A stretch of DNA of 64,000 bases from JAJEFO01 sp965208685 (lineage in GTDB: Bacteria > Pseudomonadota > Alphaproteobacteria > Rhodobacterales > Rhodobacteraceae): assembly GCA_965208685.1 (NCBI GenBank), contig CBDBPL010000007.1, positions 3,782,001 through 3,846,000 of the forward strand, read 5' to 3'. The position numbers were made by a program, and so were the translations under genes. The notes beneath the pieces are model-generated. The model was not told the DNA's origin. It did no database searches and saw only the letters and a list, made by a program, of their open reading frames with translations. Shown here piece by piece: positions 17,665 to 25,672 of the stretch. Position 1 is the stretch's first letter, and each line of letters begins with the position of its first letter.

Positions 17665-20208
17665 ATGTCCGGCTACGACACGAAAACCATCGAACCGAAA
17701 TGGCAGGCCCGCTGGCAAGAGGCAGAGACCTTCCTGGCCGCCCGCGACAAGGGCAGGCCGAAATACTACGTGCTCGAGATGTTCCCCTATCCCTCGGGGC
17801 GCATCCACATCGGGCATGTGCGGAACTACACCATGGGCGACGTCATTGCGCGCTACAAGCGGGCAACCGGCCACAGCGTCCTGCACCCCATGGGCTGGGA
17901 CGCGTTCGGCATGCCGGCCGAAAACGCCGCCATGGCCTCGGGCGGCCACCCGCGGGACTGGACCTACGGCAACATCGACACCATGCGCGAACAGTTGAAG
18001 CCACTCGGTCTCTCCATCGACTGGTCCCGTGAATTCGCCACCTGCGACCCGGAATACTACGGCCAGCAGCAATCCATGTTCATCGACTTCATGGAAAAGG
18101 GCCTCGCATACCGCAAGAGCGCGACGGTGAACTGGGATCCGGTCGACATGACCGTTCTGGCCAACGAGCAAGTCATCGACGGCAAGGGCTGGCGCTCAGG
18201 AGCCGAAGTGGAGCGGCGCGAATTGACGCAGTGGTTCTTCCGGATCAGCGACTTCTCGGAGGAACTGCTGGACGCAATTGACGGGCTGGATGACTGGCCG
18301 GCGAAGGTCAAGCTGATGCAGCAGAACTGGATCGGCAGATCGCGCGGCCTGCGACTCTCGTTCGAGCGCACCGATGGCGGCGATGCCATCGAGGTGTACA
18401 CGACACGCCCCGACACGCTCCTGGGAGCGTCCTTCATCGGCATTTCCCCTGACCACCCGCTGGCGAGGAAGCTGGCGGAAGACAACCCCGAGGTGGAGAC
18501 CTTCCGCACGGCGTGCCAGAAAGCCGGCGCGACCGAAGAGGCGCTGGAGAAGGCGGAAAAGCTCGGCTTGGACACGGGGCTTGCCGTGAAGCACCCGCTG
18601 GACCCGAATTGGGAACTTCCGGTCTGGATCGCAAACTTCATTCTCATGGACTATGGCACCGGCGCGATCTTCGGCTCCCCCGCACACGACCAGCGCGACC
18701 TCGACTTCTGCCGAAAGTACGATCTGCCGGTCATCGACACGTTCCTTTCCCTCGACAGTCCGCAACCGGTCGAAGACGAGGCGTTCGTTCCGCCGAAGAC
18801 GGAACGCGTCAAGTGGATCGACCATTTCACGGGAATCGATGTCGCGACGGGGCAGGAAGCCATCGACGCCACGATCGACTTCGCCGAAGCGAAGGGCTGG
18901 GGCGAGGGAGTCGTGCAATACCGCCTGCGCGACTGGGGCCTGTCCCGCCAGCGCTACTGGGGCTGCCCGATTCCGGTCGTCCACTGCGATGGCTGCGGCA
19001 CCGTGCCGGAGAAGAAGGAAAACCTGCCGGTTCTCCTTCCCGAAGACGTAAGCTTCGATGAACCGGGCAACCCGCTCGGGCGCCATCCGACCTGGCACGA
19101 CACTCCGTGCCCAAACTGTGGAAAGCCGGCCAAGCGCGAAACCGACACCATGGACACGTTCGTCGATTCATCCTGGTACTTCGTGCGCTTCACGGCACCT
19201 CGGGCAGAGACTCCGGCGGACATGGACGAGGCTGCCTACTGGATGAACGTCGACCAGTACATCGGCGGCATCGAGCACGCGATTCTCCACCTTCTGTATT
19301 CCCGCTTCTTCGCCCGGGCCATGCATCTCTGCGGTCACCTGCCGAAGTCGGCCATCGAGCCTTTCGACGCGCTGTTCACGCAGGGCATGGTGACGCACGC
19401 CATCTACCAGACCCGGGACGCAAGCGGTCGCAGGACCTACCATTACCCGGAAGACGTGGAGCTGAGGGACGGAAAGGGCTGCCTGAAGGACGGCAGAGAG
19501 GTCGAGATCATTCCCTCGGCAAAGATGTCCAAGTCCAAGAAGAACGTGGTCGACCCGGTCGACATCATTGACCGTTACGGCGCCGACACGGCGCGCTGGT
19601 TCGTTCTGAGCGACTCGCCGCCCGAGCGCGACGTGGAGTGGACCGCCGCCGGGGCCGAAGCTGCGCACAAGCATCTTGCGCGGATTCACCGAATCTCGAC
19701 GGAGATCGCCGCAGGCAAGGACACCGGATCGGACGACGACGCCTTGTTGCGCGAACTCCACAGGACAGTTCACGACGTGACCATGGGGATCGAGAGCTTT
19801 GGCTTCAACACGTCGATCGCCAAGCTCTACGCATTCACGAACGTTCTTGCGAGATCAAGGGCATCGCATTCCGCCAGGCAAGAGGCAATCAAGGTCCTGG
19901 CTCAACTCATGTCGCCCATGACACCGCACCTGGCGGAAGAGATATGGGAAATGCAGGGTGGCAAGGGGCTGGCGGCGGACGCCCCCTGGCCGGAAGCGGA
20001 CGAGGCGTATCTGGTTGAGGATTCCGTGACGCTGCCGATCCAGGTCAACGGCAAGCGACGATCCGAAATCGTTGTTGCCACGGATATTGACAGTGCCGAG
20101 GTTGAAAAACTCGTGCTTGCCGATCAAGCTGTCGTCAGGGCGCTGGCAGGTGGCCAGCCGAAGAAACTGATCGTCGTGCCTGGCCGGATCGTCAATGTCG
20201 TCGTCTAG
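17665..20208 (+). CDS. leuS: Leucyl-tRNA synthetase
   Basis: An 847-residue class I aminoacyl-tRNA synthetase. HIGH is present at about residues 48-51 (RIHIGHVRNYTMGDV) and KMSKS at about 619-623. The CP1 editing domain lies between (about 225-420, with TTRPDTLLGA and YGTGAIFGSPAHDQRD), and the anticodon-binding domain is C-terminal. Length matches bacterial LeuRS. ATG 17665 (MSGYDTKTIEPKW) is preferred over an upstream TTG because it matches the family N-terminus. The last 14 bases overlap lptE, forming the compact leuS-lptE-holA operon common in alphaproteobacteria. Confidence 0.97.
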   Translation: MSGYDTKTIEPKWQARWQEAETFLAARDKGRPKYYVLEMFPYPSGRIHIGHVRNYTMGDVIARYKRATGHSVLHPMGWDAFGMPAENAAMASGGHPRDWTYGNIDTMREQLKPLGLSIDWSREFATCDPEYYGQQQSMFIDFMEKGLAYRKSATVNWDPVDMTVLANEQVIDGKGWRSGAEVERRELTQWFFRISDFSEELLDAIDGLDDWPAKVKLMQQNWIGRSRGLRLSFERTDGGDAIEVYTTRPDTLLGASFIGISPDHPLARKLAEDNPEVETFRTACQKAGATEEALEKAEKLGLDTGLAVKHPLDPNWELPVWIANFILMDYGTGAIFGSPAHDQRDLDFCRKYDLPVIDTFLSLDSPQPVEDEAFVPPKTERVKWIDHFTGIDVATGQEAIDATIDFAEAKGWGEGVVQYRLRDWGLSRQRYWGCPIPVVHCDGCGTVPEKKENLPVLLPEDVSFDEPGNPLGRHPTWHDTPCPNCGKPAKRETDTMDTFVDSSWYFVRFTAPRAETPADMDEAAYWMNVDQYIGGIEHAILHLLYSRFFARAMHLCGHLPKSAIEPFDALFTQGMVTHAIYQTRDASGRRTYHYPEDVELRDGKGCLKDGREVEIIPSAKMSKSKKNVVDPVDIIDRYGADTARWFVLSDSPPERDVEWTAAGAEAAHKHLARIHRISTEIAAGKDTGSDDDALLRELHRTVHDVTMGIESFGFNTSIAKLYAFTNVLARSRASHSARQEAIKVLAQLMSPMTPHLAEEIWEMQGGKGLAADAPWPEADEAYLVEDSVTLPIQVNGKRRSEIVVATDIDSAEVEKLVLADQAVVRALAGGQPKKLIVVPGRIVNVVV

Positions 20209-20728
20209 AACATCCTGCGCATGCCTCGCCCGCTCACCGGGTGCGGGGACTTCAGGCGCACGTCACACCCGCAGGGCCGCGATTCTGTCGCTCGCCGCGC
20301 TGGCCGGCTGCGGCTTTTCGCCGATTCACGGGCCCGGAGGTTCCGCCCGCGGTCTCAAGGGCCGCATCGCTGTCCTGGCACCGGCCGACGAGGAGGGCGC
20401 GGCACTTGTCCGCCGACTTGAGGACCGGCTCGGGACTCCGCGGGAAACCGACTTCGTCCTGGCCGCGCAGATCCGGATCGGCGAAACGGCGGTCGGTTTC
20501 TTGTCCGGTGCCGAAATCAGCCGCTTCAATGTCGAAGGCCAGGTGGACTGGCAATTGACCGACGGCACCGGCGCCACCGTCGCGACCGGCCGCGAACGTG
20601 GCTTCACCAGCTATGCCGCGACATCGACCACCGTTGCGACGACGTCCGCCCGCCGCGATGCCCGTCGCCGTCTCATGGTCATCCTCGCCGACCACATTGC
20701 CACAAGCATCCTGACCCGCGACTCATGA
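20195..20728 (+). CDS. lptE: LPS-assembly lipoprotein LptE
   Basis: A 177-residue lipoprotein with a long N-terminus, then a signal segment ending in LAALAGC (lipidated Cys near 39). The following GFSPIHGPGG and a two-strand/two-helix body fit LptE, which plugs the LptD outer-membrane barrel in lipopolysaccharide export. Position between leuS and holA supports the call, since sequence conservation of LptE is weak. Start ATG 20195 overlaps leuS; a later internal start may be used. The stop overlaps the holA ATG (ATGA). Confidence 0.82.
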   Translation: MSSSRTSCACLARSPGAGTSGARHTRRAAILSLAALAGCGFSPIHGPGGSARGLKGRIAVLAPADEEGAALVRRLEDRLGTPRETDFVLAAQIRIGETAVGFLSGAEISRFNVEGQVDWQLTDGTGATVATGRERGFTSYAATSTTVATTSARRDARRRLMVILADHIATSILTRDS

Positions 20729-21747
20729 AGCTCTCGACCCGGAATGCTCCGGCCTACTTTGCCAAGCCCGACGAGACCTCCACAGGCCTGCTGATCCATG
20801 GCGCGGACGCCATGCGGGTCGCTCTGCGCCGCCAGGAAGTCATCAAGGCACTCATCGGACCTGGCGGCGAGGACGAAATGCGCCTGACCCGCATTCCTGC
20901 AGCGGAGCTCCGCAAGGACACGGCACTGCTTGCAGACGCCGTGAAGGCGCGGAGCTTCTTCCCCGGCCTCCACGTCGCATATGTCGAGGGCGCGGGCGAC
21001 GGGCTGGCCGACACGATTGCCGCTGCCCTGGCTGACTGGTCCGAAGGCGATGCCCAGGTCATCGTCACTGCGGGCAGCCTGCCCGCACGTTCGAAGCTGC
21101 GGGGAATCTTCGAGAACCACGAGAACGCATACGCAACGGGAATCTACGACGACCCGCCCTCCCGCGCCGAAACCGAGGCGGCCCTGAAGGCAGCGGGGCT
21201 CACGAACATCTCCGCGGACGCCATGTCGTCACTCGCCGAATTGTCGCGCGTCCTGGATCCTGGCGAGTTTGGCCAGACTCTTGAAAAGATCGCGCTCTAC
21301 AAGTCGGGCGACGAGACGCCGCTCACGCCGGACGAGATCGCTCTTTCCGGCCCCAGTTCCGTGGAGGCCGGCATCGACGATGTCCTCAACGTCGCGACTG
21401 ACGGCAAGACCCACGAGGTCGGACCCGTATTGCGGCGTCTCGAGGCACAAGGAACCACCCCCGTCAGCCTCTGCATCGGCGCCACCAGGCATTTTCGGAG
21501 GCTGCACCTGGTTGCCGCTGACCCTGGGGGCCCGGGCGCGGGGGCTTCCAGGCTCAGGCCGCCTGTATTCGGCCCGCGCCGCGACCGCTTGCAACGGCAG
21601 GCAACCCGATGGGGCATGCGCAAACTGGAACGTGCACTTGCAATTTTGCTCGACACCGATCTCAAGCTCAGGTCCGGGGCGCGAATCCCCGAAATGGCCG
21701 TGATGGAGCGCGCGCTCCTCCGGATCGCCTTTCTGGGAAGGCGGTGA
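20725..21747 (+). CDS. holA: DNA polymerase III delta subunit
   Basis: A 340-residue clamp-loader subunit that opens the beta clamp. Features are LLIHGADAMRVALRR near residues 22-36, FFPGLHVAYVEGAGDGL near 78-95, the AAA+-like body without a functional P-loop, and the C-terminal collar domain ending in ERALLRIAFLGRR. The start overlaps lptE (ATGA). The native downstream neighbour has been displaced: 119 bases after the stop an IscB element begins. Confidence 0.92.
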   Translation: MKLSTRNAPAYFAKPDETSTGLLIHGADAMRVALRRQEVIKALIGPGGEDEMRLTRIPAAELRKDTALLADAVKARSFFPGLHVAYVEGAGDGLADTIAAALADWSEGDAQVIVTAGSLPARSKLRGIFENHENAYATGIYDDPPSRAETEAALKAAGLTNISADAMSSLAELSRVLDPGEFGQTLEKIALYKSGDETPLTPDEIALSGPSSVEAGIDDVLNVATDGKTHEVGPVLRRLEAQGTTPVSLCIGATRHFRRLHLVAADPGGPGAGASRLRPPVFGPRRDRLQRQATRWGMRKLERALAILLDTDLKLRSGARIPEMAVMERALLRIAFLGRR

Positions 21748-21845
21748 CGCCAGCGACAGCAACGCATGCCTTGCTCGTCACGCTAACAGGAGCCATAATG
21801 GGCCCATCCAGCAAAATGTGCGTGGAACGAACCGATCGCATTGCC

Positions 21846-22148
21846 GCTATGGCCGGAATCCACCAGTCAGCGACCCCTCCCTGAAGGGAGGGGCTTAAGG
21901 AACGAAGGTTCCGAGAGCCCATGCTGACCAGCACAAGAAAGGAGACTACGATCCAATCTACCTTGCACCATACGTTCAAGACCCACTCCGGGGTGCTTCC
22001 TCAGCCCCGGACCCTGGAAGAATCGTTTGCAGACACGCCGGGTCGGGCACGAAACGGGGCGATTCCAAACGCGGGGGTGCAAGCTGTGCGAGGGGAGACC
22101 GGCTTCGGCCGGCGTCACCGGGGAAGCGCGAGCGACCCCGAGAGCGGC
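21846..22148 (+). ncRNA. omega-RNA (HEARO-type) of IscB copy B
   Basis: This is conserved noncoding sequence directly upstream of an intact iscB. The scaffold begins at 21866 (GTCAGCGACCCC), where similarity to copy A starts. Structure elements: hairpin 21874-21893 (CCCCTCCC, TGAA, GGGAGGGG), hairpin 21899-21912 (GGAAC, GTTCC), a shorter variable arm near 22045-22085, a CCGGC/GCCGG hairpin near 22100-22116, and a last hairpin 22144-22157. The presumed guide is the 20 bases 21846-21865, unique to this copy. An open frame of 76 codons runs through the region but is explained by the RNA. Ends are inferred. Confidence 0.72.
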
Positions 22149-23510
22149 GTGAGCCGCGTCTTCGTCCTGGACCGGTGCGGCGACCCGCTGATGCCGTGCC
22201 ACCCGGCCCGGGCGAGAAGGCTCCTGAAGAAGGGCCGCGCCGTCGTGGTGCGGCTCCATCCCTTCACGATCCGTCTCCGGGACCGGGTCGGAGGGGAGAC
22301 CCAGGAGGTCGGGCTGAAGGTTGATCCCGGCGCGAAGACCACCGGCCTGGCGCTGGTGCGGGAGGACGGCGAGGTCCTGTTCCTGGCCGAGATCGAGCAC
22401 AGGGGGGAGAGAGTCCGCAGGTCGATGCGGCAACGTGCCGGTTACCGGAGACGGCGACGCTCGGCGAACCTGCGCTACCGGAAGAAGCGGTTCCTGAACA
22501 GGCGCTCCGGGAGAAAGCTCCCGCCCTCGCTGCAGTCGCGGGTCGACAACGTGGCCTCGTGGACGGAGCGGCTGCGCAGGCTCGCGCCCGTGACCTCCAT
22601 CGCGTGCGAGGTCGTCCGGTTCGACACCCAGGCGCTGGAGAACCCGGAGATCGCGGGCGCGGAGTACCAGCAGGGGACCCTCGCCGGATACGAGGTCAGG
22701 GAATGCCTGCTCGAGAAGTGGGGACGGACGTGCGCCTGTTGCGGTGCCACGGACACGCCGCTGCAAGTCGACCACGTGCGCCCGAAGGCAAGGGGCGGCT
22801 CCGACCGGGTCTCGAACCTGGCCCTCGCGTGCCCGTCCTGCAACCAGGCCAAGGGCGCGCAGCCGGTGGAGACCTTCCTGGCAGGCCGTCCCGAGCGTCT
22901 CCGGAGGGTGCTGGCGCAGGCGAAAGCGCCGCTCTCCGCCGCCGCCGCCGTCAACGCCACCCGCCGCGTCCTGTTCGAGGCATTGAAGCGGACGGGGCTG
23001 CCCGTCGCCGGCTTCTCGGGCGGGCGGACGAAGTTCAACCGCACGCGGCTGGGGATCCCGAAGTCGCATGCCCTCGACGCCGCCTGCGTCGGCGAGACGC
23101 CTGCGCTGAAGGGCTGGAGGCAGGGCGTGCTCGCGATCAGGGCCATGGGCCGGGGCGCGTATGCGCGGACCCGCGTGGACCGGTCCGGGTTCCCGGTCGG
23201 CTACCTGATGGCGGAGAAGTCCGTGCGCGGCTTCCGCACGGGCGACATCGTGCGCGCGACCGTGCCCTCGGGGAAGAAGAGGGGTGTCCACGTGGGCCGC
23301 GTCGCGGTGCGCCGGACAGGCTCCTTCAACGTCCAGACGGCGGAGGGGACGGTGCAGGGGATCTCGCACCGGCACTGCCGCGTCGTCCAGCGCGGCGACG
23401 GCTACGGATATCACGTCGACACGTCACGGATGAAGGAGACGGCAACGATGCACGAAACACGGGAGCCCGCATTCCTCCCCGCCCTGAAGGACGGGGTTTC
23501 CTGCGGGATG
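21866..23510 (+). mobile_element. IscB (IS200/IS605-related) element, copy B
   Basis: About 1.65 kb spanning the omega-RNA scaffold, iscB and a right-end hairpin, inserted between holA and the DUF2125 gene. The left boundary is where similarity to copy A begins. The right boundary is estimated from the palindrome at 23474-23493 and is not confirmed because copy A leaves the window before its own right end. No tnpA is present, so any movement would need a transposase supplied from elsewhere. Confidence 0.7.
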
Positions 23511-23519
23511 ATTAGATGA
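22149..23519 (+). CDS. iscB: IscB RNA-guided endonuclease (Cas9-ancestor family), intact
   Basis: A 456-residue protein from GTG 22149. Domain order: PLMP domain (about 1-50, DPLMPCHPARARRLL); RuvC-I with D59 in LKVDPGAKTTG; arginine-rich bridge helix (about 90-125); RuvC-II with E154 in IACEVVRFD; HNH (about 180-240) with zinc cysteines C195/C198 and C228/C231, D208-H209 and N232; RuvC-III with H307 and D310 in KSHALDAA; C-terminal TAM-interacting region (about 320-456). All catalytic residues of both nuclease sites are present. I prefer GTG 22149 over ATG 21921 because the upstream frame coincides with the omega-RNA. The stop overlaps the next start (ATGATTAGATGA). Confidence 0.9.
   Translation: MSRVFVLDRCGDPLMPCHPARARRLLKKGRAVVVRLHPFTIRLRDRVGGETQEVGLKVDPGAKTTGLALVREDGEVLFLAEIEHRGERVRRSMRQRAGYRRRRRSANLRYRKKRFLNRRSGRKLPPSLQSRVDNVASWTERLRRLAPVTSIACEVVRFDTQALENPEIAGAEYQQGTLAGYEVRECLLEKWGRTCACCGATDTPLQVDHVRPKARGGSDRVSNLALACPSCNQAKGAQPVETFLAGRPERLRRVLAQAKAPLSAAAAVNATRRVLFEALKRTGLPVAGFSGGRTKFNRTRLGIPKSHALDAACVGETPALKGWRQGVLAIRAMGRGAYARTRVDRSGFPVGYLMAEKSVRGFRTGDIVRATVPSGKKRGVHVGRVAVRRTGSFNVQTAEGTVQGISHRHCRVVQRGDGYGYHVDTSRMKETATMHETREPAFLPALKDGVSCGMIR
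23474..23507 (+). repeat. Right-end hairpin of IscB element B
   Basis: CCTCCCCGCCCTGAAGGACGG followed by GGTTTCC forms a stem (CCCCGCCC / GGACGGGG, one mismatch) of the kind common near the 3' ends of IS200/IS605-family tnpB/iscB genes. It lies inside the last codons of iscB and just ahead of the DUF2125 start codon. It is probably recognised by a TnpA HUH transposase in trans. Confidence 0.55.
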
Positions 23520-25024
23520 AACTGACACGAATCCTGATTGCCTCCCTCTTTCTCGCACCTGCCGTAAGTCCGGCCGTTGCCGAACTGACGGCGGATCAGG
23601 TGCTTGAGAATCGTCTGTCCGTGTACTCGACTCCCGGCATCACTGTGCGGGCAGGAGGCAAGCGCCGATCAGGAAACGTGCTGACCGTCGACCGATTTCT
23701 GGCAGAGGCGGAACTGCCTGATCAGGAAGGAACGCTCCTGGTTGCCGTCGGCGGCGCCAGTTTCGCCGAGCGCGAAGACGGGACCGTCCTCATGACCTAT
23801 CCGCCGGAATCTCCGTTGACGGTCCAGACGCTTACATCGGAGGGCGAAGAGTTCACGCTTGTGGCGAAAGTCAGGCAATCCGGTGCGCGAACCGTGGTCT
23901 CCGGCACGCCGGACCGGATTCGCTACGAATCCGCCGCCCCGTCGATCACCATCGACGACTTGCGCATAGTCGAACCGGACATGACCGATGACCTGCCCAT
24001 CGTCGCATCGATCAAGATGGTGGGCTACGAGAGCAATTCGGACATCAGTGGTGCTGCAATCGGGGAGTTCCGAGGCGAGGACATCCTGGACAGCTTCCAG
24101 TTGCATGTGGACGTCAACCAGAATGGTGATGGCGAGTCATTCAGCCTGCGGTTCGAAATTGCCGACATCGCCGCACAGTCCTCCGGCACGATTGCGTGGC
24201 AGGGTCTGGGGAATTCCCTTGTCGCGACGATCCTGGATGGAAACACGCTCGACATTTCCGCGAGTCTTGGACACGCACGCTACTTGCTGACTGGAAAGGG
24301 ACCGGATGCGGAGCACTTCGAGATATCGTCCGAGAGTTCGTCGAGCGACGTGTCCGTCAAGATGGATCGAGACGGCATCGACTACCGCGGCTCGACGCAT
24401 GGTGCGGTCCTGTCCGTCTTCGCTTCCGACATGTTCGACTCCCTGTCGGAGTTCAGGCTGCCGGAACTGAGCGCTCGATTCCTGCTTCCGATCGTGCCGG
24501 AGCAGGAGCCCCAGGACTTTGCAGCCCGCTTCGCGGTCAAGGGGTTCGAGATGAATCAAGAGCTCTGGTCGATGTTCGACCCCGCGGGCGTGATTGACCG
24601 CGAACCCGTGACCGCCGTCCTTGACGCGGGCGGCAAGGTGATCGTGCTGCAAGACAGTCTTGACGGCGATTTCTCCGAGATCTTGAATTTGGATCATGCC
24701 CCGGTCGACATCCGTTCCCTTGACCTGAACGAGATCTGGCTCAAGCTGGCCGGCGTCGAGGTCACTGGAGAGGGTTCCTTTGCGTTCATCACGCGATCCG
24801 ACGCGCCATGGCCCGTCGGCAGTGCGAACCTTGCAGTCACCGGCGTGGACAAGCTTCTCGACGGGCTGGTGGAAATCGGAATCGTGCAGGATCTTCAGGC
24901 GTTGGCGTTCCGCGGCATGGTGGAAGCACTTGCACGGCCCGATGACGGGCTGGACAACTTTGGCCTGACCATCGAAACCGGAGAGGATGGCTCCGTTGTC
25001 GTGAACGGCCAGCGCATTCAGTAG
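23516..25024 (+). CDS. DUF2125-family exported protein
   Basis: A 502-residue protein with a cleavable signal peptide (MKLTRILIASLFLAPAVSPAVA, cut near residue 22) and a beta-rich body typical of the alphaproteobacterial DUF2125 family (repeated short strands, motifs such as TADQVLENRL, SGNVLTVDRF, FSLRFEIADIA). Envelope localisation is likely and function is unknown. Its ATG lies inside the stop codon of iscB, and the sequence upstream belongs to the mobile element, so its native promoter may be lost or now lie in or before the element. The ribosome site seems to be GCGGGA, contributed by the element end. Confidence 0.75.
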   Translation: MKLTRILIASLFLAPAVSPAVAELTADQVLENRLSVYSTPGITVRAGGKRRSGNVLTVDRFLAEAELPDQEGTLLVAVGGASFAEREDGTVLMTYPPESPLTVQTLTSEGEEFTLVAKVRQSGARTVVSGTPDRIRYESAAPSITIDDLRIVEPDMTDDLPIVASIKMVGYESNSDISGAAIGEFRGEDILDSFQLHVDVNQNGDGESFSLRFEIADIAAQSSGTIAWQGLGNSLVATILDGNTLDISASLGHARYLLTGKGPDAEHFEISSESSSSDVSVKMDRDGIDYRGSTHGAVLSVFASDMFDSLSEFRLPELSARFLLPIVPEQEPQDFAARFAVKGFEMNQELWSMFDPAGVIDREPVTAVLDAGGKVIVLQDSLDGDFSEILNLDHAPVDIRSLDLNEIWLKLAGVEVTGEGSFAFITRSDAPWPVGSANLAVTGVDKLLDGLVEIGIVQDLQALAFRGMVEALARPDDGLDNFGLTIETGEDGSVVVNGQRIQ

Positions 25025-25113
25025 ACCCCGTCAAGGCAGTCAGGAGGAGCGCGAAGAGCTTCTGCATTGCGCTTGCCTGCAACTCGACGAGCGAGACCAG
25101 GCGCCTTTCGGAC

Positions 25114-25566
25114 TCAGCTCTGAGCCCGTGCCACGACTGCCTCCTCGAATCTGGAAAAGAACCGGTCCGCGAGCTTCTTTGCGAAGGAATCGATGAGTCT
25201 GCTGCCGAGTTGGGCCAGCTTGCCCCCGACCTTCGCCTCCACTTCATAGCTGAGCCTGGTGCCGTCGCCTTCCGGCTCCAGCTGCACCAAGGCCCCGCCC
25301 TTGGCAAATCCTGCCGCTCCGCCTTTGCCTTCGCCTTCCAGCCGGCAGCTCTTCCCCGGATCGATGTCCCTGAAAGAGACCGCGCCCCTGAAAGTCGCCT
25401 TGACCGGTCCAACCTTCTGAACCACGACCGCCTCGAAACCGTCGTCGAGGCTGCCGGACAGTTCCTCGCAACCCGGAATGCACGTCTTCAAAACCTCCGC
25501 ATCGAGGATGCTTGCCCAGACGACGTCGGGCGGAACCCCGATCACGCGCTTTCCAACCATTTTCAT
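25114..25566 (-). CDS. CoxG-like SRPBCC protein
   Basis: A 150-residue protein of the CO-dehydrogenase subunit G family: a START/SRPBCC fold beginning MKMVGKRVIGVPPDVVWASILD, with IPGCEELSG and VGPVKATFRG as signatures. CoxG recruits CO dehydrogenase to the membrane in CO oxidisers, but many relatives stand alone next to unrelated genes. No coxMSL genes are in the window, so the role here is unclear. The start at 25566 matches the family; the upstream in-frame extension does not. Confidence 0.83.
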   Translation of the reverse strand: MKMVGKRVIGVPPDVVWASILDAEVLKTCIPGCEELSGSLDDGFEAVVVQKVGPVKATFRGAVSFRDIDPGKSCRLEGEGKGGAAGFAKGGALVQLEPEGDGTRLSYEVEAKVGGKLAQLGSRLIDSFAKKLADRFFSRFEEAVVARAQS

Positions 25567-25672
25567 TCGCACGTCCTGCCTGAAGATCTTGCTTCGTGGA
25601 TCAGGCAGGGCGCTCGGGATGTCAACACGCACGTCGCTTGAAGCCCGGGGCCTGCCGCACTAGGTCGGGCCC

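Noticed and set aside
1059..21775. The 13-mer GCATGCCTTGCTC near both IscB left ends (about 1062 and 21764, both plus strand)
   Set aside because: It is in opposite orientation relative to the two elements and outside the conserved scaffold, so it is probably coincidence.
21921..22148. N-terminal extension of iscB starting at ATG 21921
   Set aside because: The 76 extra codons coincide with the structured omega-RNA scaffold and add no known domain. The PLMP domain begins right after GTG 22149.
23468..23510. Rho-independent terminator after iscB
   Set aside because: The hairpin lacks a following T tract and lies within the coding end. It fits an IS200/IS605-type end palindrome better.
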